This document shows, piece by piece, positions 1 through 8,297 of a stretch of 37,770 bases of DNA. The notes under the pieces were generated by a model that saw only the letters and a program-made list of their open reading frames with translations, made no database searches and was not told where the DNA came from. This DNA is from Fischerella muscicola PCC 7414 (GTDB lineage: Bacteria; Cyanobacteriota; Cyanobacteriia; Cyanobacteriales; Nostocaceae). The position numbers and the translations under genes are program-made. Numbering within the stretch: position 1 is the stretch's first letter; the number at the start of each line of letters is the position of its first letter. The stretch covers positions 1 to 37,770 of the forward strand of contig NZ_AJLK01000165.1 of NCBI RefSeq assembly GCF_000317205.1. The letters are read 5' to 3'.

Positions 1-17
1 CTATTAATGATTAGCCA

Positions 18-1010
18 TTATGCTACTTCAAATTCACCCAAAATTTGATTGTAGACTTTGAGCAAGTAATGAGGGTGAAATAAGGTGATTACATAACCTA
101 TAAGAACCAAAACTACTGAAGTAATGACAATAGGAATTGCCAAAGGCAAGTAAATTATTTGAATTGGTTGATTAGTAAACATTTTACTTAGCCTTTCAGA
201 TAAAATCCGTAACTTACCTTGTAACCCGGCTATAGAGTCACGATACTTCTGTTGAGATTTTGCTAGCAAACGGTTTTGCCAGTAATAATCGTGACCAATT
301 AATAAGAAACGCCAGAAAAAGTGAGATAGCCCTGATGGTGGAGCGTGGGTTGCTCTGGCTTGCGGTTGTCTCCAAATTGTATAGCCCAAGGAACGTAATG
401 TTTGAGCATGAATTACACAGTTACCTCGGTAGAGAACTAATTCGGTGGGAATGGGGTATTGTAGGAGAAATTCACGGCGGAAAGCGACGTTATTGAGAAA
501 GTATTGGGAAGTTCGTTTGAGAGTTTTCTGCTTGGAATATTGAGGAAAGATATAAGTTAAAGCCATAGCTGTGCCGTAGATTCCCCTAGCTTGTGTTGTT
601 GTTTCTCCGGCAACAATTTGGATTTCATCGCTTTGTGTGAAAGGGATGAGGAGATTTCTTAACCAGTTGGTTTCATAGATGCAGTCGGAGTCACAATAGA
701 CTACTATTTCCCCTGTGACTAGATTAGCTCCCAGCATTTTTGCTTGATAATATCCAGTTCCTGATGGTGCTTGATAAACTTTAATCCAGGGATATTTTTG
801 ACGTAGCTGTTCTAGCTTCTGGGGGGGAACATCACCGCTATCTATCAATAAAACTTCATTAGCTTGAGTAGGTGAGAGGTCTTGATTTACTAATGAATTT
901 AGAGACTCAGACAGTTTGTTGATGTCAGCATTAGCCAAGTTTTCTGTTTCTAGGACAATCGAAAAACTTGGTAATCTTTCTTTAGGTTGAAATGCTTTTG
1001 CCTGTCCCAT
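18..1010 (-). CDS. Family 2 glycosyltransferase with C-terminal membrane anchor
   Basis: A 330-residue protein with a GT-A type fold of family 2. The N-terminal part has the pattern FSIVLETEN then LLIDSGD, which corresponds to the nucleotide-binding strands. The metal-binding DxD is seen as YCDSDC at about residues 105-110. Family members transfer a sugar from a nucleotide sugar to a lipid or polysaccharide acceptor on the cytoplasmic side of the membrane. A strongly hydrophobic stretch at about residues 285-310 suggests a C-terminal membrane anchor. It lies on the same strand as the HpnP-like gene, about 280 bases downstream of that gene's stop, with a hairpin repeat between them, so a shared transcript is possible but not shown. 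Acceptor and sugar cannot be told from the sequence. The stop is TAA at 18-20. Confidence 0.8.
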   Translation of the reverse strand: MGQAKAFQPKERLPSFSIVLETENLANADINKLSESLNSLVNQDLSPTQANEVLLIDSGDVPPQKLEQLRQKYPWIKVYQAPSGTGYYQAKMLGANLVTGEIVVYCDSDCIYETNWLRNLLIPFTQSDEIQIVAGETTTQARGIYGTAMALTYIFPQYSKQKTLKRTSQYFLNNVAFRREFLLQYPIPTELVLYRGNCVIHAQTLRSLGYTIWRQPQARATHAPPSGLSHFFWRFLLIGHDYYWQNRLLAKSQQKYRDSIAGLQGKLRILSERLSKMFTNQPIQIIYLPLAIPIVITSVVLVLIGYVITLFHPHYLLKVYNQILGEFEVA

Positions 1011-1211
1011 AGTTTAATTTTTTATTTAATTGTGTTTATTTATCTGCAAGTTTGTGACTAGATAAATTGGTTATCAGAATCGAGCATTCCCCAATCAAAA
1101 TTTTGCACAGACGATGGAATTAGTACCTGTTTTTTTATTATAAAAAACAAGTCGTGCTTGATCTGATGAATTAGAGTAGTAATTCACCAAATTGATTTTG
1201 ATATGTTGGTC

Positions 1212-1280
1212 AGATCCCCGACTTTTTAAAAAAGTCGGGGATCTCAACCCTCGCAAAGAGTCAAAACTTATGTGGTCGAG
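1212..1280. repeat. Interspersed hairpin element, copy 1 (GATCCCCGACTTTTT palindrome)
   Basis: Positions 1212-1244 form a nearly perfect palindrome (AGATCCCCGACTTTTT paired with AAAAAGTCGGGGATCT). It is followed by a conserved flank containing CGCAAAGAGTCAAAACTTAT. The same palindrome plus a related flank occurs at 7552-7622 and, inverted, at about 29370-29437. It lies just downstream of the HpnP-like stop codon. The T-rich centre and strong stem would suit a bidirectional terminator, but the conserved flank shows it is a dispersed repeat. Confidence 0.8.
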
Positions 1281-1289
1281 TAGTTATAT

Positions 1290-2942
1290 CTAGGTGTGAA
1301 CTGCTTTACGTATTTTTTGGGAATAAAACGAAGCTGATTCTTCGTTTTTGGCACATTCTTGGGCAAATTTAATGAGATGATGACCCACAAGCCCGACATG
1401 AATCATGTTCTCAATATTACCTGCTTTTAGTTGTGGTAGTGCCATTTTCCAAAATGTCTGACGATAGTTACCAAGTAGCCCTACCCGGAGCAAAATATTT
1501 ACTATATAAGTTAAACCTTTACGGATATTAGCTCCGGAAGTGCGAGCGGGGCTATTAGGAACTTTGATCCGATTGGGGTAAGTGTGTTCTATATTGTGGG
1601 CAAATCGCTGATATAAAAATTCTGGTTCATAGGCTGTTGTAATACAGCGACGCCACATTTCTACTACCTGTTCATAGGGCATTAAAAATTTGATATTCGA
1701 CTCACGATTTTCATCAAATACTAGTCGCCCTTCTTGTTCTAGCCTGCGCCACAAAGGTGTTTTTGGCAGTGCATGTAATAGGTTAATTGTCAACATCGGA
1801 ATTTGAGACAAACGAATAAATTCGAGAATTCGGTCTGCGGTTTCTGCTGTGTCTGTATCAAACCCGATGATGATTCCTGATACAACTTCCATTCCGTAGC
1901 TATTTAAAACTTTTACTGCTTCCAAAATTGGCATACTCAGGTTATGAGTTTTAGAAATAGCGTGGAGGGCTTCTGGTTCTGGGGTTTCAATACCACAGAA
2001 GACTGTACAAAAATAAGCTTCGCGCATCATTTCTAAAAGCTTGGGACTTTGAGCTAAATTCAATGTGGCTTCACAAGCAAACTGGATGGGATAGCCATTG
2101 CGCTTTTGCCAGTCAATTAGGTATGGCAGCAACTTCATGATCGCACGACGATCGCCTACAAAGTTATCATCTACAAAGTACACTGCTCCTGGATTACCAC
2201 GTTCGAGCATAGCATCTAGTTCGGCGATCACTTGCTCTGGTGTTTTCAGGCGGGGGCTGCGTCCATAGAGTTCGGGAATATCACAAAACTCGCAGCGATA
2301 GGGACAACCACTGGAAAACTGAATATTGGCGAGGAAATATTGATTGAGATCCAATAAGTGATAAGCTGGAATGGGAAATTCGCTGAGGGGCAAGCGTTCT
2401 TTGGTTTGAAAGCGAATTTGCTGTTGGGGACGTTGTGTGTGGTGATCTAAATACTCGATCATGCGATCGCTTGCATCTCCTAACTCACCCAAATGCAAAA
2501 TATCAAACTCAGGATAATATTCTGGGCAACCAGAGACTGAAGGACCACCTAAAATAGTAATTTTCCCTTCTGCATGGGCAAGTCGATTAATTTCATTAAT
2601 TTGTGGTCGTTGGATGTGCATCCCGCTGACAATTACCGCATCAGCCCATTGGTAATCTGTCTTTGTTGCTGTTCGCACATTTTCATCTATAAACCGGACT
2701 TCCCACTCTTGGGGTAAATAGGAAGCAACTAGTAAAATGCCTTGTGGAGGCATAAAAGCCTGAACTTTTCTACCCATAAGGGGGTAAGCATGATGAAAAG
2801 TGCCAAAAGAGCGACTGTATTTGGGAAAGATGCAGAGAATGCGCCGATGGTTGAGGGGTAGATAGCGGGTTGTTTTAATAGAAGCAGTTTCCGAATTTAC
2901 CACAGGAATTTGATCTACCAAAGGCTTCAGATTCACACTCAT
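1290..2942 (-). CDS. hpnP: B12-binding radical SAM protein, probable hopanoid C-2 methylase
   Basis: From the chosen ATG this is 550 residues. The N-terminal third looks like a cobalamin-binding Rossmann domain (ILCIFPKYSRSFGTF, then SGMHIQRPQINEI and ILGGPSVSGCPEYYP). The radical SAM core has the 4Fe-4S motif CPYRCEFC, with C213, C217 and C220. The C-terminal third fits DUF4070. HpnP enzymes use methylcobalamin and SAM to methylate the hopanoid A ring at C-2, and the text MPPQG, SGMHIQR and FCDIP matches what I recall of HpnP. An HpnB-like gene lies 2.1 kb away, which supports a hopanoid role. A GTG at 2957 would add five residues; I prefer the ATG at 2942 because GGGGAG sits just upstream of it. 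A related B12 radical SAM enzyme of the same family cannot be excluded. Confidence 0.72.
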   Translation of the reverse strand: MSVNLKPLVDQIPVVNSETASIKTTRYLPLNHRRILCIFPKYSRSFGTFHHAYPLMGRKVQAFMPPQGILLVASYLPQEWEVRFIDENVRTATKTDYQWADAVIVSGMHIQRPQINEINRLAHAEGKITILGGPSVSGCPEYYPEFDILHLGELGDASDRMIEYLDHHTQRPQQQIRFQTKERLPLSEFPIPAYHLLDLNQYFLANIQFSSGCPYRCEFCDIPELYGRSPRLKTPEQVIAELDAMLERGNPGAVYFVDDNFVGDRRAIMKLLPYLIDWQKRNGYPIQFACEATLNLAQSPKLLEMMREAYFCTVFCGIETPEPEALHAISKTHNLSMPILEAVKVLNSYGMEVVSGIIIGFDTDTAETADRILEFIRLSQIPMLTINLLHALPKTPLWRRLEQEGRLVFDENRESNIKFLMPYEQVVEMWRRCITTAYEPEFLYQRFAHNIEHTYPNRIKVPNSPARTSGANIRKGLTYIVNILLRVGLLGNYRQTFWKMALPQLKAGNIENMIHVGLVGHHLIKFAQECAKNEESASFYSQKIRKAVHT

Positions 2943-3180
2943 CCCGTTTCTCCCCACAAAACTGTTAACAGTTATCAGTTATCAGTTATCAGTTTCATGA
3001 CTGGCGAAACAGCTTATCTGACCCCCGCCATAGGGCTGATAATTGTTCACTGATTTAACTATCTAGTAGCAGAATTAGTGGTGATTGCAACTACCTGGTG
3101 TAATAACTTCATAAGTTTTTACTGTAAAAGATAAAATTTCCCCAAGGAGCGCAAACTAAATTGGTTTGTAAACAAATATC
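2943..3180. other. Divergent intergenic region with TTATCAG heptamer repeats
   Basis: This region separates the divergent HpnP-like gene and ABC exporter. At about 2966-2993 the heptamer TTATCAG is repeated about four times, one of the short tandem repeat families seen at several places in the window. No clear operator was recognised. The promoters for both genes must lie here if they are not part of longer transcripts. Confidence 0.6.
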
Positions 3181-4827
3181 ATGCATTTGATTTCTTTTCT
3201 GCTGCGTTCTTCTTGGAAAATGATCGCGATCGCGATCGCCACTGGATTTGTCAGTGGTGGTAGCAGTGCTGCTTTAATTGCCTTAATCAGCAATGTTGCT
3301 ACTAGTAACCCCGGTTCTTCGTTAAAAATTATAATTTGGGGTTTTGTAGGATTGGCATTAGTTGCGCTCATCACCAGCATTATTTCCCAAGTAATGCTGA
3401 TTCGCTTATCTCAGAATGCAGTCTTGCAACTAAGGATGCGTTTGAGTCGCCAGATTCTCTCTTCCGAGTTGAGTCATTTAGAACAACTAGGAAATCCTCG
3501 CCTCTTAGCAACCCTTACCGAAGATATTCAAGCGGTTGCTGATGGGGTTTATCAGATGCCTTTTTTATTTATTAACCTAGCGATCGTCTTGGGCTGTGTT
3601 GTTTACATCACTTGGTTATCTTGGTTAGTCTTGCTCATGGTTGCAGGATTATCTGTAGTAGCAATTGCTAGCTGTCAGTGGTTTTTGAACAGAGGTAAGA
3701 AATTACTCACCCTAGCTCGTGAAGATCAAGATGTACTGTTTGACCATTTCCGTAGTATTACTGAAGGTGTCAAAGAACTTAAACTCCACTACAACCGACG
3801 TCAAGTCTTTTTAGACAAAAAACTGCAATCAACTGCTACTAAATACCGTCGTCACAACGTTGACGGTTTCACCTTTTTTGCCATAACCACCAGTTGGGGT
3901 CAACTCATCTTCTTTTTTGCGATGGGTTTTGTCATCTTTGCACTGCCTAATTTGCTAGCCATCAATCCACAAACTCTTTCTGGATATATCTTGACCTTCA
4001 CTTACTTGATGATGCCAATGAATAATATCATCAGTAAACTTCCGCTTTTAAGTAAAGCCAGCATTGCCTTACAAAAAATAGAATCACTGGGTTTATCTCT
4101 AGCTAATCGAGCCGAAGTATCAACAGTTCCACCTGCTCCTAAGACTGTTTGGCATCGTTTAGAACTAAAGGGTGTGATTCACACTTATCATACAGCAGAA
4201 GAAGACAAAAGTTTTATTTTAGGCCCTATCAACCTGACACTTTATCCGCAAGAGATTGTATTTATAGTCGGGGGAAATGGTAGCGGTAAATCTACTTTAG
4301 CTAAATTAATTACTGGACTTTATATTCCAGAAGCCGGGGAAATTAGACTGGATCAAGATTTAATTACCGAACAAAATCGAGAATGGTATCGTCAGCATTT
4401 TTCTGTAGTATTTTCTGACTTTTATTTATTTGATGAACTTTTAGGATTAGAAAATTCTAGTCTAGATCATAAAGTCCACGAGTATCTCAAACTTTTACAA
4501 TTAGAGCATAAAGTGAAAGTTAAAAACGGTAAACTTTCTACCACCGCTCTTTCCCAAGGACAACGTAAAAGACTAGCATTGCTCACCGTATACTTAGAAG
4601 ATCGACCCATTTATTTATTTGATGAATGGGCAGCAGATCAAGACCCAGCATTTAAGGAAATATTCTACAAAGAACTACTGCCAAAACTCAGGGATAAAGG
4701 TAAAACAGTATTGGTAATCACCCACGATGATCGCTATTTTCATCTAGCAGATAGAATTATAAAACTCGAATATGGTCAAATTGAATTTGACAAACATAAT
4801 TTGCGTTCAGAACTGAAAGATATCTAA
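3181..4827 (+). CDS. ABC exporter, fused membrane and ATPase domains (cyclic peptide exporter type)
   Basis: A 548-residue half-transporter. The membrane domain covers about residues 1-290 with several hydrophobic segments (about 12-38, 50-75, 125-165, 230-260). The ATPase follows: Walker A GGNGSGKST at 364-372, signature LSQGQ at 457-461, Walker B IYLFDEWAADQDP at 477-489 with catalytic E482, and the H-loop histidine at 515. The layout and the spacing LFDEWAADQDP match the SyrD/PvdE-like cyclic peptide exporters, which work as homodimers in the inner membrane. No peptide synthetase gene is nearby; the neighbours are hopanoid-type genes, so the cargo may be a lipid or glycolipid (inference). 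The 5' end carries overlapping HIP1-like GATCGC units that encode IAIAIA. HpnB starts 239 bases downstream on the same strand. Confidence 0.85.
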   Translation: MHLISFLLRSSWKMIAIAIATGFVSGGSSAALIALISNVATSNPGSSLKIIIWGFVGLALVALITSIISQVMLIRLSQNAVLQLRMRLSRQILSSELSHLEQLGNPRLLATLTEDIQAVADGVYQMPFLFINLAIVLGCVVYITWLSWLVLLMVAGLSVVAIASCQWFLNRGKKLLTLAREDQDVLFDHFRSITEGVKELKLHYNRRQVFLDKKLQSTATKYRRHNVDGFTFFAITTSWGQLIFFFAMGFVIFALPNLLAINPQTLSGYILTFTYLMMPMNNIISKLPLLSKASIALQKIESLGLSLANRAEVSTVPPAPKTVWHRLELKGVIHTYHTAEEDKSFILGPINLTLYPQEIVFIVGGNGSGKSTLAKLITGLYIPEAGEIRLDQDLITEQNREWYRQHFSVVFSDFYLFDELLGLENSSLDHKVHEYLKLLQLEHKVKVKNGKLSTTALSQGQRKRLALLTVYLEDRPIYLFDEWAADQDPAFKEIFYKELLPKLRDKGKTVLVITHDDRYFHLADRIIKLEYGQIEFDKHNLRSELKDI

Positions 4828-4859
4828 ATTGAACTATATTAGAATACAAATAATCCCAG

Positions 4860-5043
4860 ATATATACCGATAAATTATCGAATTTATCGGTGTTCATCGC
4901 CTTGCACGGTGTTCGGTTTTTATATCTCATATATATCCAGCGAACAGCACTAAATTTTATGATATAACGACCACAGATAAACACAGATACACACCGATAA
5001 ATAATCGAATTCATCTGTGTTAATCGCCTTGCACGGTGTTCGT
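4860..5043. repeat. Two copies of an ACCGATAAA/ATCGGTGTTC repeat before hpnB
   Basis: The segment at about 4866-4921 (ACCGATAAATTATCGAATTT, then CGCCTTGCACGGTGTTCG) recurs at about 4992-5043 with minor changes. Each copy has an inner inverted repeat. The same wording, with ATCTGTGTT units, returns at 10764-10945. It fills the whole gap between the ABC exporter and hpnB, so any hpnB promoter or terminator lies in repeat DNA. Confidence 0.75.
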
Positions 5044-5066
5044 TAATTTAAAAATAAACTTAATTT

Positions 5067-6278
5067 ATGGAAAAAATAGAACTAGCTATAGTAATTGTAT
5101 CTTTATTAATTTGGATAGCATTACTAACTCTGTGGGGACAATTTTGGCAGACAGACCAACAATTAGAAGTCACAGAAACTCACTTAGAAAAATTACCATC
5201 AGTTTGTGTAGTCATTCCAGCACGTAACGAAGCAGATCTGTTGCCAAAAACATTGCGATCGCTCCTTTGCCAAAACTACCCAGGTTCGTTTACCATCTTT
5301 TTGGTAGATGATCACAGCACAGATGGAACTGCTGAAGTTGCTCAACAAACTGCCCAAGCTTTAAATAAAGACCAACAATTGCACCTTATTACTGCCCAAG
5401 CATTACCTCCTGGTTGGAGTGGCAAACTCTGGGCAATGGAACAAGGTATTAACAAAGCTACAACAATACTCGAACCAGATTACTTGCTACTCACCGATGC
5501 AGATATCGAACATGATCCAGTCAACCTACATCAACTTGTTGCCAAGGCAGAACAGGAAAATTTAGACCTTGTTTCCCTCATGGTACGACTTAGATGTGAA
5601 AACTTTTGGGAAAAACTTTTAATTCCAGCTTTTGTCTTTTTCTTTCAAAAACTCTACCCCTTTCGCTGGGTAAATGATCCCCAAAAATCAACAGCTGCGG
5701 CGGCGGGAGGTTGTATCCTGATTCGCACAGCAGCACTTAAGCGCATCGGTGGTTTGCAAGTGATTCGGCAAGCATTAATTGACGATTGCGCCCTTGCTCA
5801 TGCTATCAAATCAGTTAAATCCTCTTCTCCCCCATCACCCCATCACTCCACCTCCCCCAAAATCTGGCTGGGACTCAGTTCTTCAACTCACAGTCTACGT
5901 CCTTATCCCTCCCTGTCTCCAATTTGGGACATGATTGCGAGGACTGCTTTTACTCAATTGAACTACTCGCCGTTGCTGTTAATTGGAACCCTGGTTGGGA
6001 TGATTTTGGTTTATATAGTTCCACCACTGGGTTTGATTGTCGGCACTTTGACAGGAAATTGGTTAGTCGCACTCACAGGTTTATCAGCATGGTTGCTAAT
6101 GAGTTTGGCTTACTTACCAATGGTTCGCTTTTATCAATGTCCTTTGTGGTTAGCTTTCTGTTTACCAATCATCGCCTTTCTCTATACTTTGATGACTCTC
6201 GACTCCGCATTACGTTATTGGCAAGGGCGAGGCGGCGGTTGGAAGGGAAGGGTTTATAAAGCAGAGGGCAGAGGCTAG
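5067..6278 (+). CDS. hpnB: Hopene-associated glycosyltransferase HpnB-like
   Basis: A 403-residue membrane glycosyltransferase of family 2. An N-terminal hydrophobic helix (about 5-27) is followed by the GT-A domain with VVIPARNEADLLP, the DDHSTDGT motif, LLTDADIEHDP and IDDCALAHAIK. The last 130 residues hold three or four membrane helices. The overall plan and length match HpnB, which is encoded with hopanoid genes in many bacteria and is thought to glycosylate the hopanoid side chain, although its exact reaction is not settled. About residues 252-264 (SSSPPSPHHSTSP) are a low-complexity insertion encoded by the CCCATCACCCCATC-type intergenic tandem repeat, just before the conserved IWLGL strand. 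The tail (RVYKAEGRG) also looks repeat-derived, since GCAGAGGGCAGAGG resembles another tandem family. Confidence 0.8.
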   Translation: MEKIELAIVIVSLLIWIALLTLWGQFWQTDQQLEVTETHLEKLPSVCVVIPARNEADLLPKTLRSLLCQNYPGSFTIFLVDDHSTDGTAEVAQQTAQALNKDQQLHLITAQALPPGWSGKLWAMEQGINKATTILEPDYLLLTDADIEHDPVNLHQLVAKAEQENLDLVSLMVRLRCENFWEKLLIPAFVFFFQKLYPFRWVNDPQKSTAAAAGGCILIRTAALKRIGGLQVIRQALIDDCALAHAIKSVKSSSPPSPHHSTSPKIWLGLSSSTHSLRPYPSLSPIWDMIARTAFTQLNYSPLLLIGTLVGMILVYIVPPLGLIVGTLTGNWLVALTGLSAWLLMSLAYLPMVRFYQCPLWLAFCLPIIAFLYTLMTLDSALRYWQGRGGGWKGRVYKAEGRG

Positions 6279-6439
6279 AAGGTTTAACTGAATATCTGCC
6301 TTGAAAATGGGTGTAGGGGTATAGGAGAAGTTAAATTTTCATGCCCTCGTTGTGGGCATAATTGCACGTGAATATCTTGCACCAGGCGACTAGAGACTCA
6401 ACAATCGACTCGCCCGCAAGTCAACTGCTTCAATAAGTG

Positions 6440-6543
6440 ATACCAATTCACCAAAAGAATGCAACAGATACGCCATCTTGTAGAGACGCGATGAATCGCG
6501 TCTTTATCCAAGGATGTGTTGCAATCATTAATTGAATTGGTAT
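6440..6543. mobile_element. MITE-like element A, copy 1 (ATACCAATTCA termini)
   Basis: A 104-base element with terminal inverted repeats ATACCAATTCA and TGAATTGGTAT, extended inward by GAATGCAACA against TGTTGCAATC. A nested palindrome, GTAGAGACGCG with CGCGTCT, sits in the centre. A second element of the same architecture is at 7417-7518. There is no coding capacity. It fills the gap between hpnB and the small secreted gene. No clear target-site duplication was seen. Confidence 0.75.
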
Positions 6544-6668
6544 GACTAACTGATAACTGATAACTGTAAAAGTATTTTTCACAACTTTTCCGGAAATTCA
6601 TAGATTGCTCATGGTGTTATTTTCAGGGGCAACCCGCAAGTGTATGTATCTAAACAAAACACAGAACT

Positions 6669-6977
6669 ATGAAACGCCAAATTTCTTTAATCATCGCTTT
6701 CGCACTTTCATTCCTGATGATGTTTAGCCCTGTTGCAATGGCTGATGAGGTTAAAGGTCAAACTTCAGTCACTACATCAGAATTAACTAAATCAGAAGTA
6801 ATTAAAGTCACGCCAACAGAAAAGAAAGAAGCTGATGCAACTGTAGCACAGCCAAAGGCTAGCGACTTTGTGGACAAAGGGAAATTGAACCCATTCAAAT
6901 TAAGGCCTGAATGCAACGTCCAGTGTGAGGGTGGTGCTATTGGATATATGCGGGGAAACCTTTGTATGCCATGCTAA
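6669..6977 (+). CDS. Small secreted protein with a C-terminal Cys cluster
   Basis: A 102-residue protein of unknown function. Residues 1-25 are a signal peptide ending in PVAMADE. The middle is rich in Lys, Thr, Glu and Ala and probably unstructured. The C-terminus carries four cysteines in CNVQC and CMPC, separated by the glycine-containing stretch EGGAIGYMRGNL, so it may form two disulfides or bind a ligand outside the cytoplasmic membrane. A decayed tandem copy follows at 7030, which shows that it belongs to a locally duplicating family. I do not recognise a named domain. Confidence 0.7.
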   Translation: MKRQISLIIAFALSFLMMFSPVAMADEVKGQTSVTTSELTKSEVIKVTPTEKKEADATVAQPKASDFVDKGKLNPFKLRPECNVQCEGGAIGYMRGNLCMPC

Positions 6978-7029
6978 AACTGACATGAATTAGTGATAAA
7001 GTTAGAAAGCGCATGAAACAAGGAGATAC

Positions 7030-7281
7030 ATGCTCAAACGCAACATCTATCTTTCAGCGCTTTCGCTTTATCCTTCTTGATGATATTTGCCATTTCTCTA
7101 GGTGGAAAAACTATAAGTTCAAGCTCAAGCTCCAGTAATCACATCAGATTCGATAAAATCCGAAAACGTTCAATTTCAGCCTCAAAATACAAGCAAGGCA
7201 TTTGGATGTATGGTTCCATCTCCGAGTTGCACTCCTAATCTAATATAGATGTCGGAGGAACGTTGCATACCATCTTAAAAC
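7030..7281 (+). pseudogene. Decayed tandem duplicate of the small secreted protein gene
   Basis: The ATG at 7030 keeps an upstream AAGGAGA ribosome-binding site. The DNA runs parallel to 6669-6990: GCTTTCGCTTTATCCTTC matches GCTTTCGCACTTTCATTC, and the end (ATACCATCTTAAAACTCACA) matches the end of the intact gene (ATGCCATGCTAAAACTGACA) through and past its stop. The frame breaks after about 16 codons at a TGA, and the middle is shortened. Only the Cys-region DNA and the 3' flank are well kept. This is a dead paralogue. Confidence 0.75.
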
Positions 7282-7416
7282 TCACATAAATTAGCGAGAA
7301 ATTAATGGTTTAAATAGCAACCGTCTTAAAAGTCAAGCGATCGCATCACGGTTTAATGAGTTTGCTGGAACAAAAAGTGATTACGCTTGGCGATCATGAG
7401 AAAAGGCGATCGCCTC

Positions 7417-7518
7417 ATACCATTTCACGTTAATCACGATCCATATAAATTTGTAGAGACGCGCCATGGCGCGTCTCTACACGCCTGTATTTGTATCAAG
7501 GTTTTAGTGAAATGGTAT
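7417..7518. mobile_element. MITE-like element A, copy 2 (ATACCATTTCAC termini)
   Basis: A 102-base element with terminal inverted repeats ATACCATTTCAC and GTGAAATGGTAT. Its centre is the perfect palindrome TAGAGACGCGCCATGG paired with CCATGGCGCGTCTCTA. The size and nested design match the element at 6440-6543 although the termini differ by one or two bases. There is no coding capacity. Confidence 0.75.
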
Positions 7519-7551
7519 CACTAGTAGTCCACCACATTAATATAAACTGGG

Positions 7552-7622
7552 AGATCCCCGACTTTTTAAAAAAGTCGGGGATCTGTCCCGTCGCAACCCT
7601 AAAGAACTTATGTAGTCAAGTA
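7552..7622. repeat. Interspersed hairpin element, copy 2
   Basis: Positions 7552-7584 carry the same AGATCCCCGACTTTTT palindrome as 1212-1244. It is followed by CGCAACCCTAAAGAACTTAT and GTAGTCAAGTA, which match the flank of copy 1. Its gene-free location argues that it moves or is copied as a unit and is not simply a gene terminator. Confidence 0.75.
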
Positions 7623-7674
7623 CTAGTTACTGCATCGAGAAAATAGATCAAGTCAAATTTAATAAGCAAAATGA

Positions 7675-7975
7675 CAGATTGTTTTCTCAAAATGCCTATT
7701 TACTTTCTCAAAATGCCTGATTGCTTTTGCATTTTGGTATATTCCGCAAGCAAACCGCAGTTTGCTTTCTCAAAAAGCCTGATCACTTTCTCATTTCAGT
7801 AGATCACGCACTCATTTTGGTATATTCCGCAAGCAAACCGCAGTTTGCTTTCTCAAAAAGCCTGATCACTTTCTCATTTCAGTAGATCGCGTATTCATTT
7901 CGGTAGATTCAGCAAGCAAACAGACTCTTTACTTTTTCAATATGCTGATTGCTTTTTCATTTCAGTAATTTACGC
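7675..7975. repeat. Degenerate tandem array with about 21-base period
   Basis: Units such as GCTTTCTCAAAAAGCCTGATC, ACTTTCTCATTTCAGTAGATC and CCGCAAGCAAACCGCAGTTTG, each about 20-21 bases, follow one another. A longer block starting ATTTTGGTATATTCCGCAAG is duplicated with a spacing of 83 bases (7731 and 7814). There is no coding signal. Together with 7282-8297 it makes a gene-free stretch of about 1 kb. Similar 21-base phasing with different sequence is seen at 31326-31500 and 37410-37691. Confidence 0.75.
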
Positions 7976-8038
7976 AATCATCCCAGCGATCGCACTCTTA
8001 GCAAAAGCCATTAGACATCTCCAGTTAAGAAATCTAAA

Positions 8039-8168
8039 TGTAGGGTGCGTTACGGCTTTAGCCTAACGCGCCGCTTTGTCAACGCTTTGTCAACGGTACG
8101 CCAAGCGCTAAACAGTCATGTTTTTTATGACAAATCATCTCGAAAATATGCGCTTAACACACCCTACA
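8039..8168. mobile_element. MITE-like element B, copy 1 (TGTAGGGTGCGTTA termini)
   Basis: A 130-base element bounded by TGTAGGGTGCGTTA and its inverted form ending TTAACACACCCTACA. The interior has no reading frame. A shorter relative lies at 31510-31592. It ends about 130 bases before the haemagglutinin gene, so it may carry or disturb that gene's promoter. Confidence 0.65.
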
Positions 8169-8297
8169 GTAATCTTTAATATATGATCTCTTAGCCAGAA
8201 GCATATAAGTAACATTTCCACAATGTTTCTGCTTACTGACTATACAACAACTTATTTGTATATGCTGAATCAAATCATTCCTCATTCATAATTGTTA

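Noticed and set aside
6398-6601. A 67-codon frame on the minus strand
   Set aside because: It crosses the whole MITE-like element, so it is accidental.
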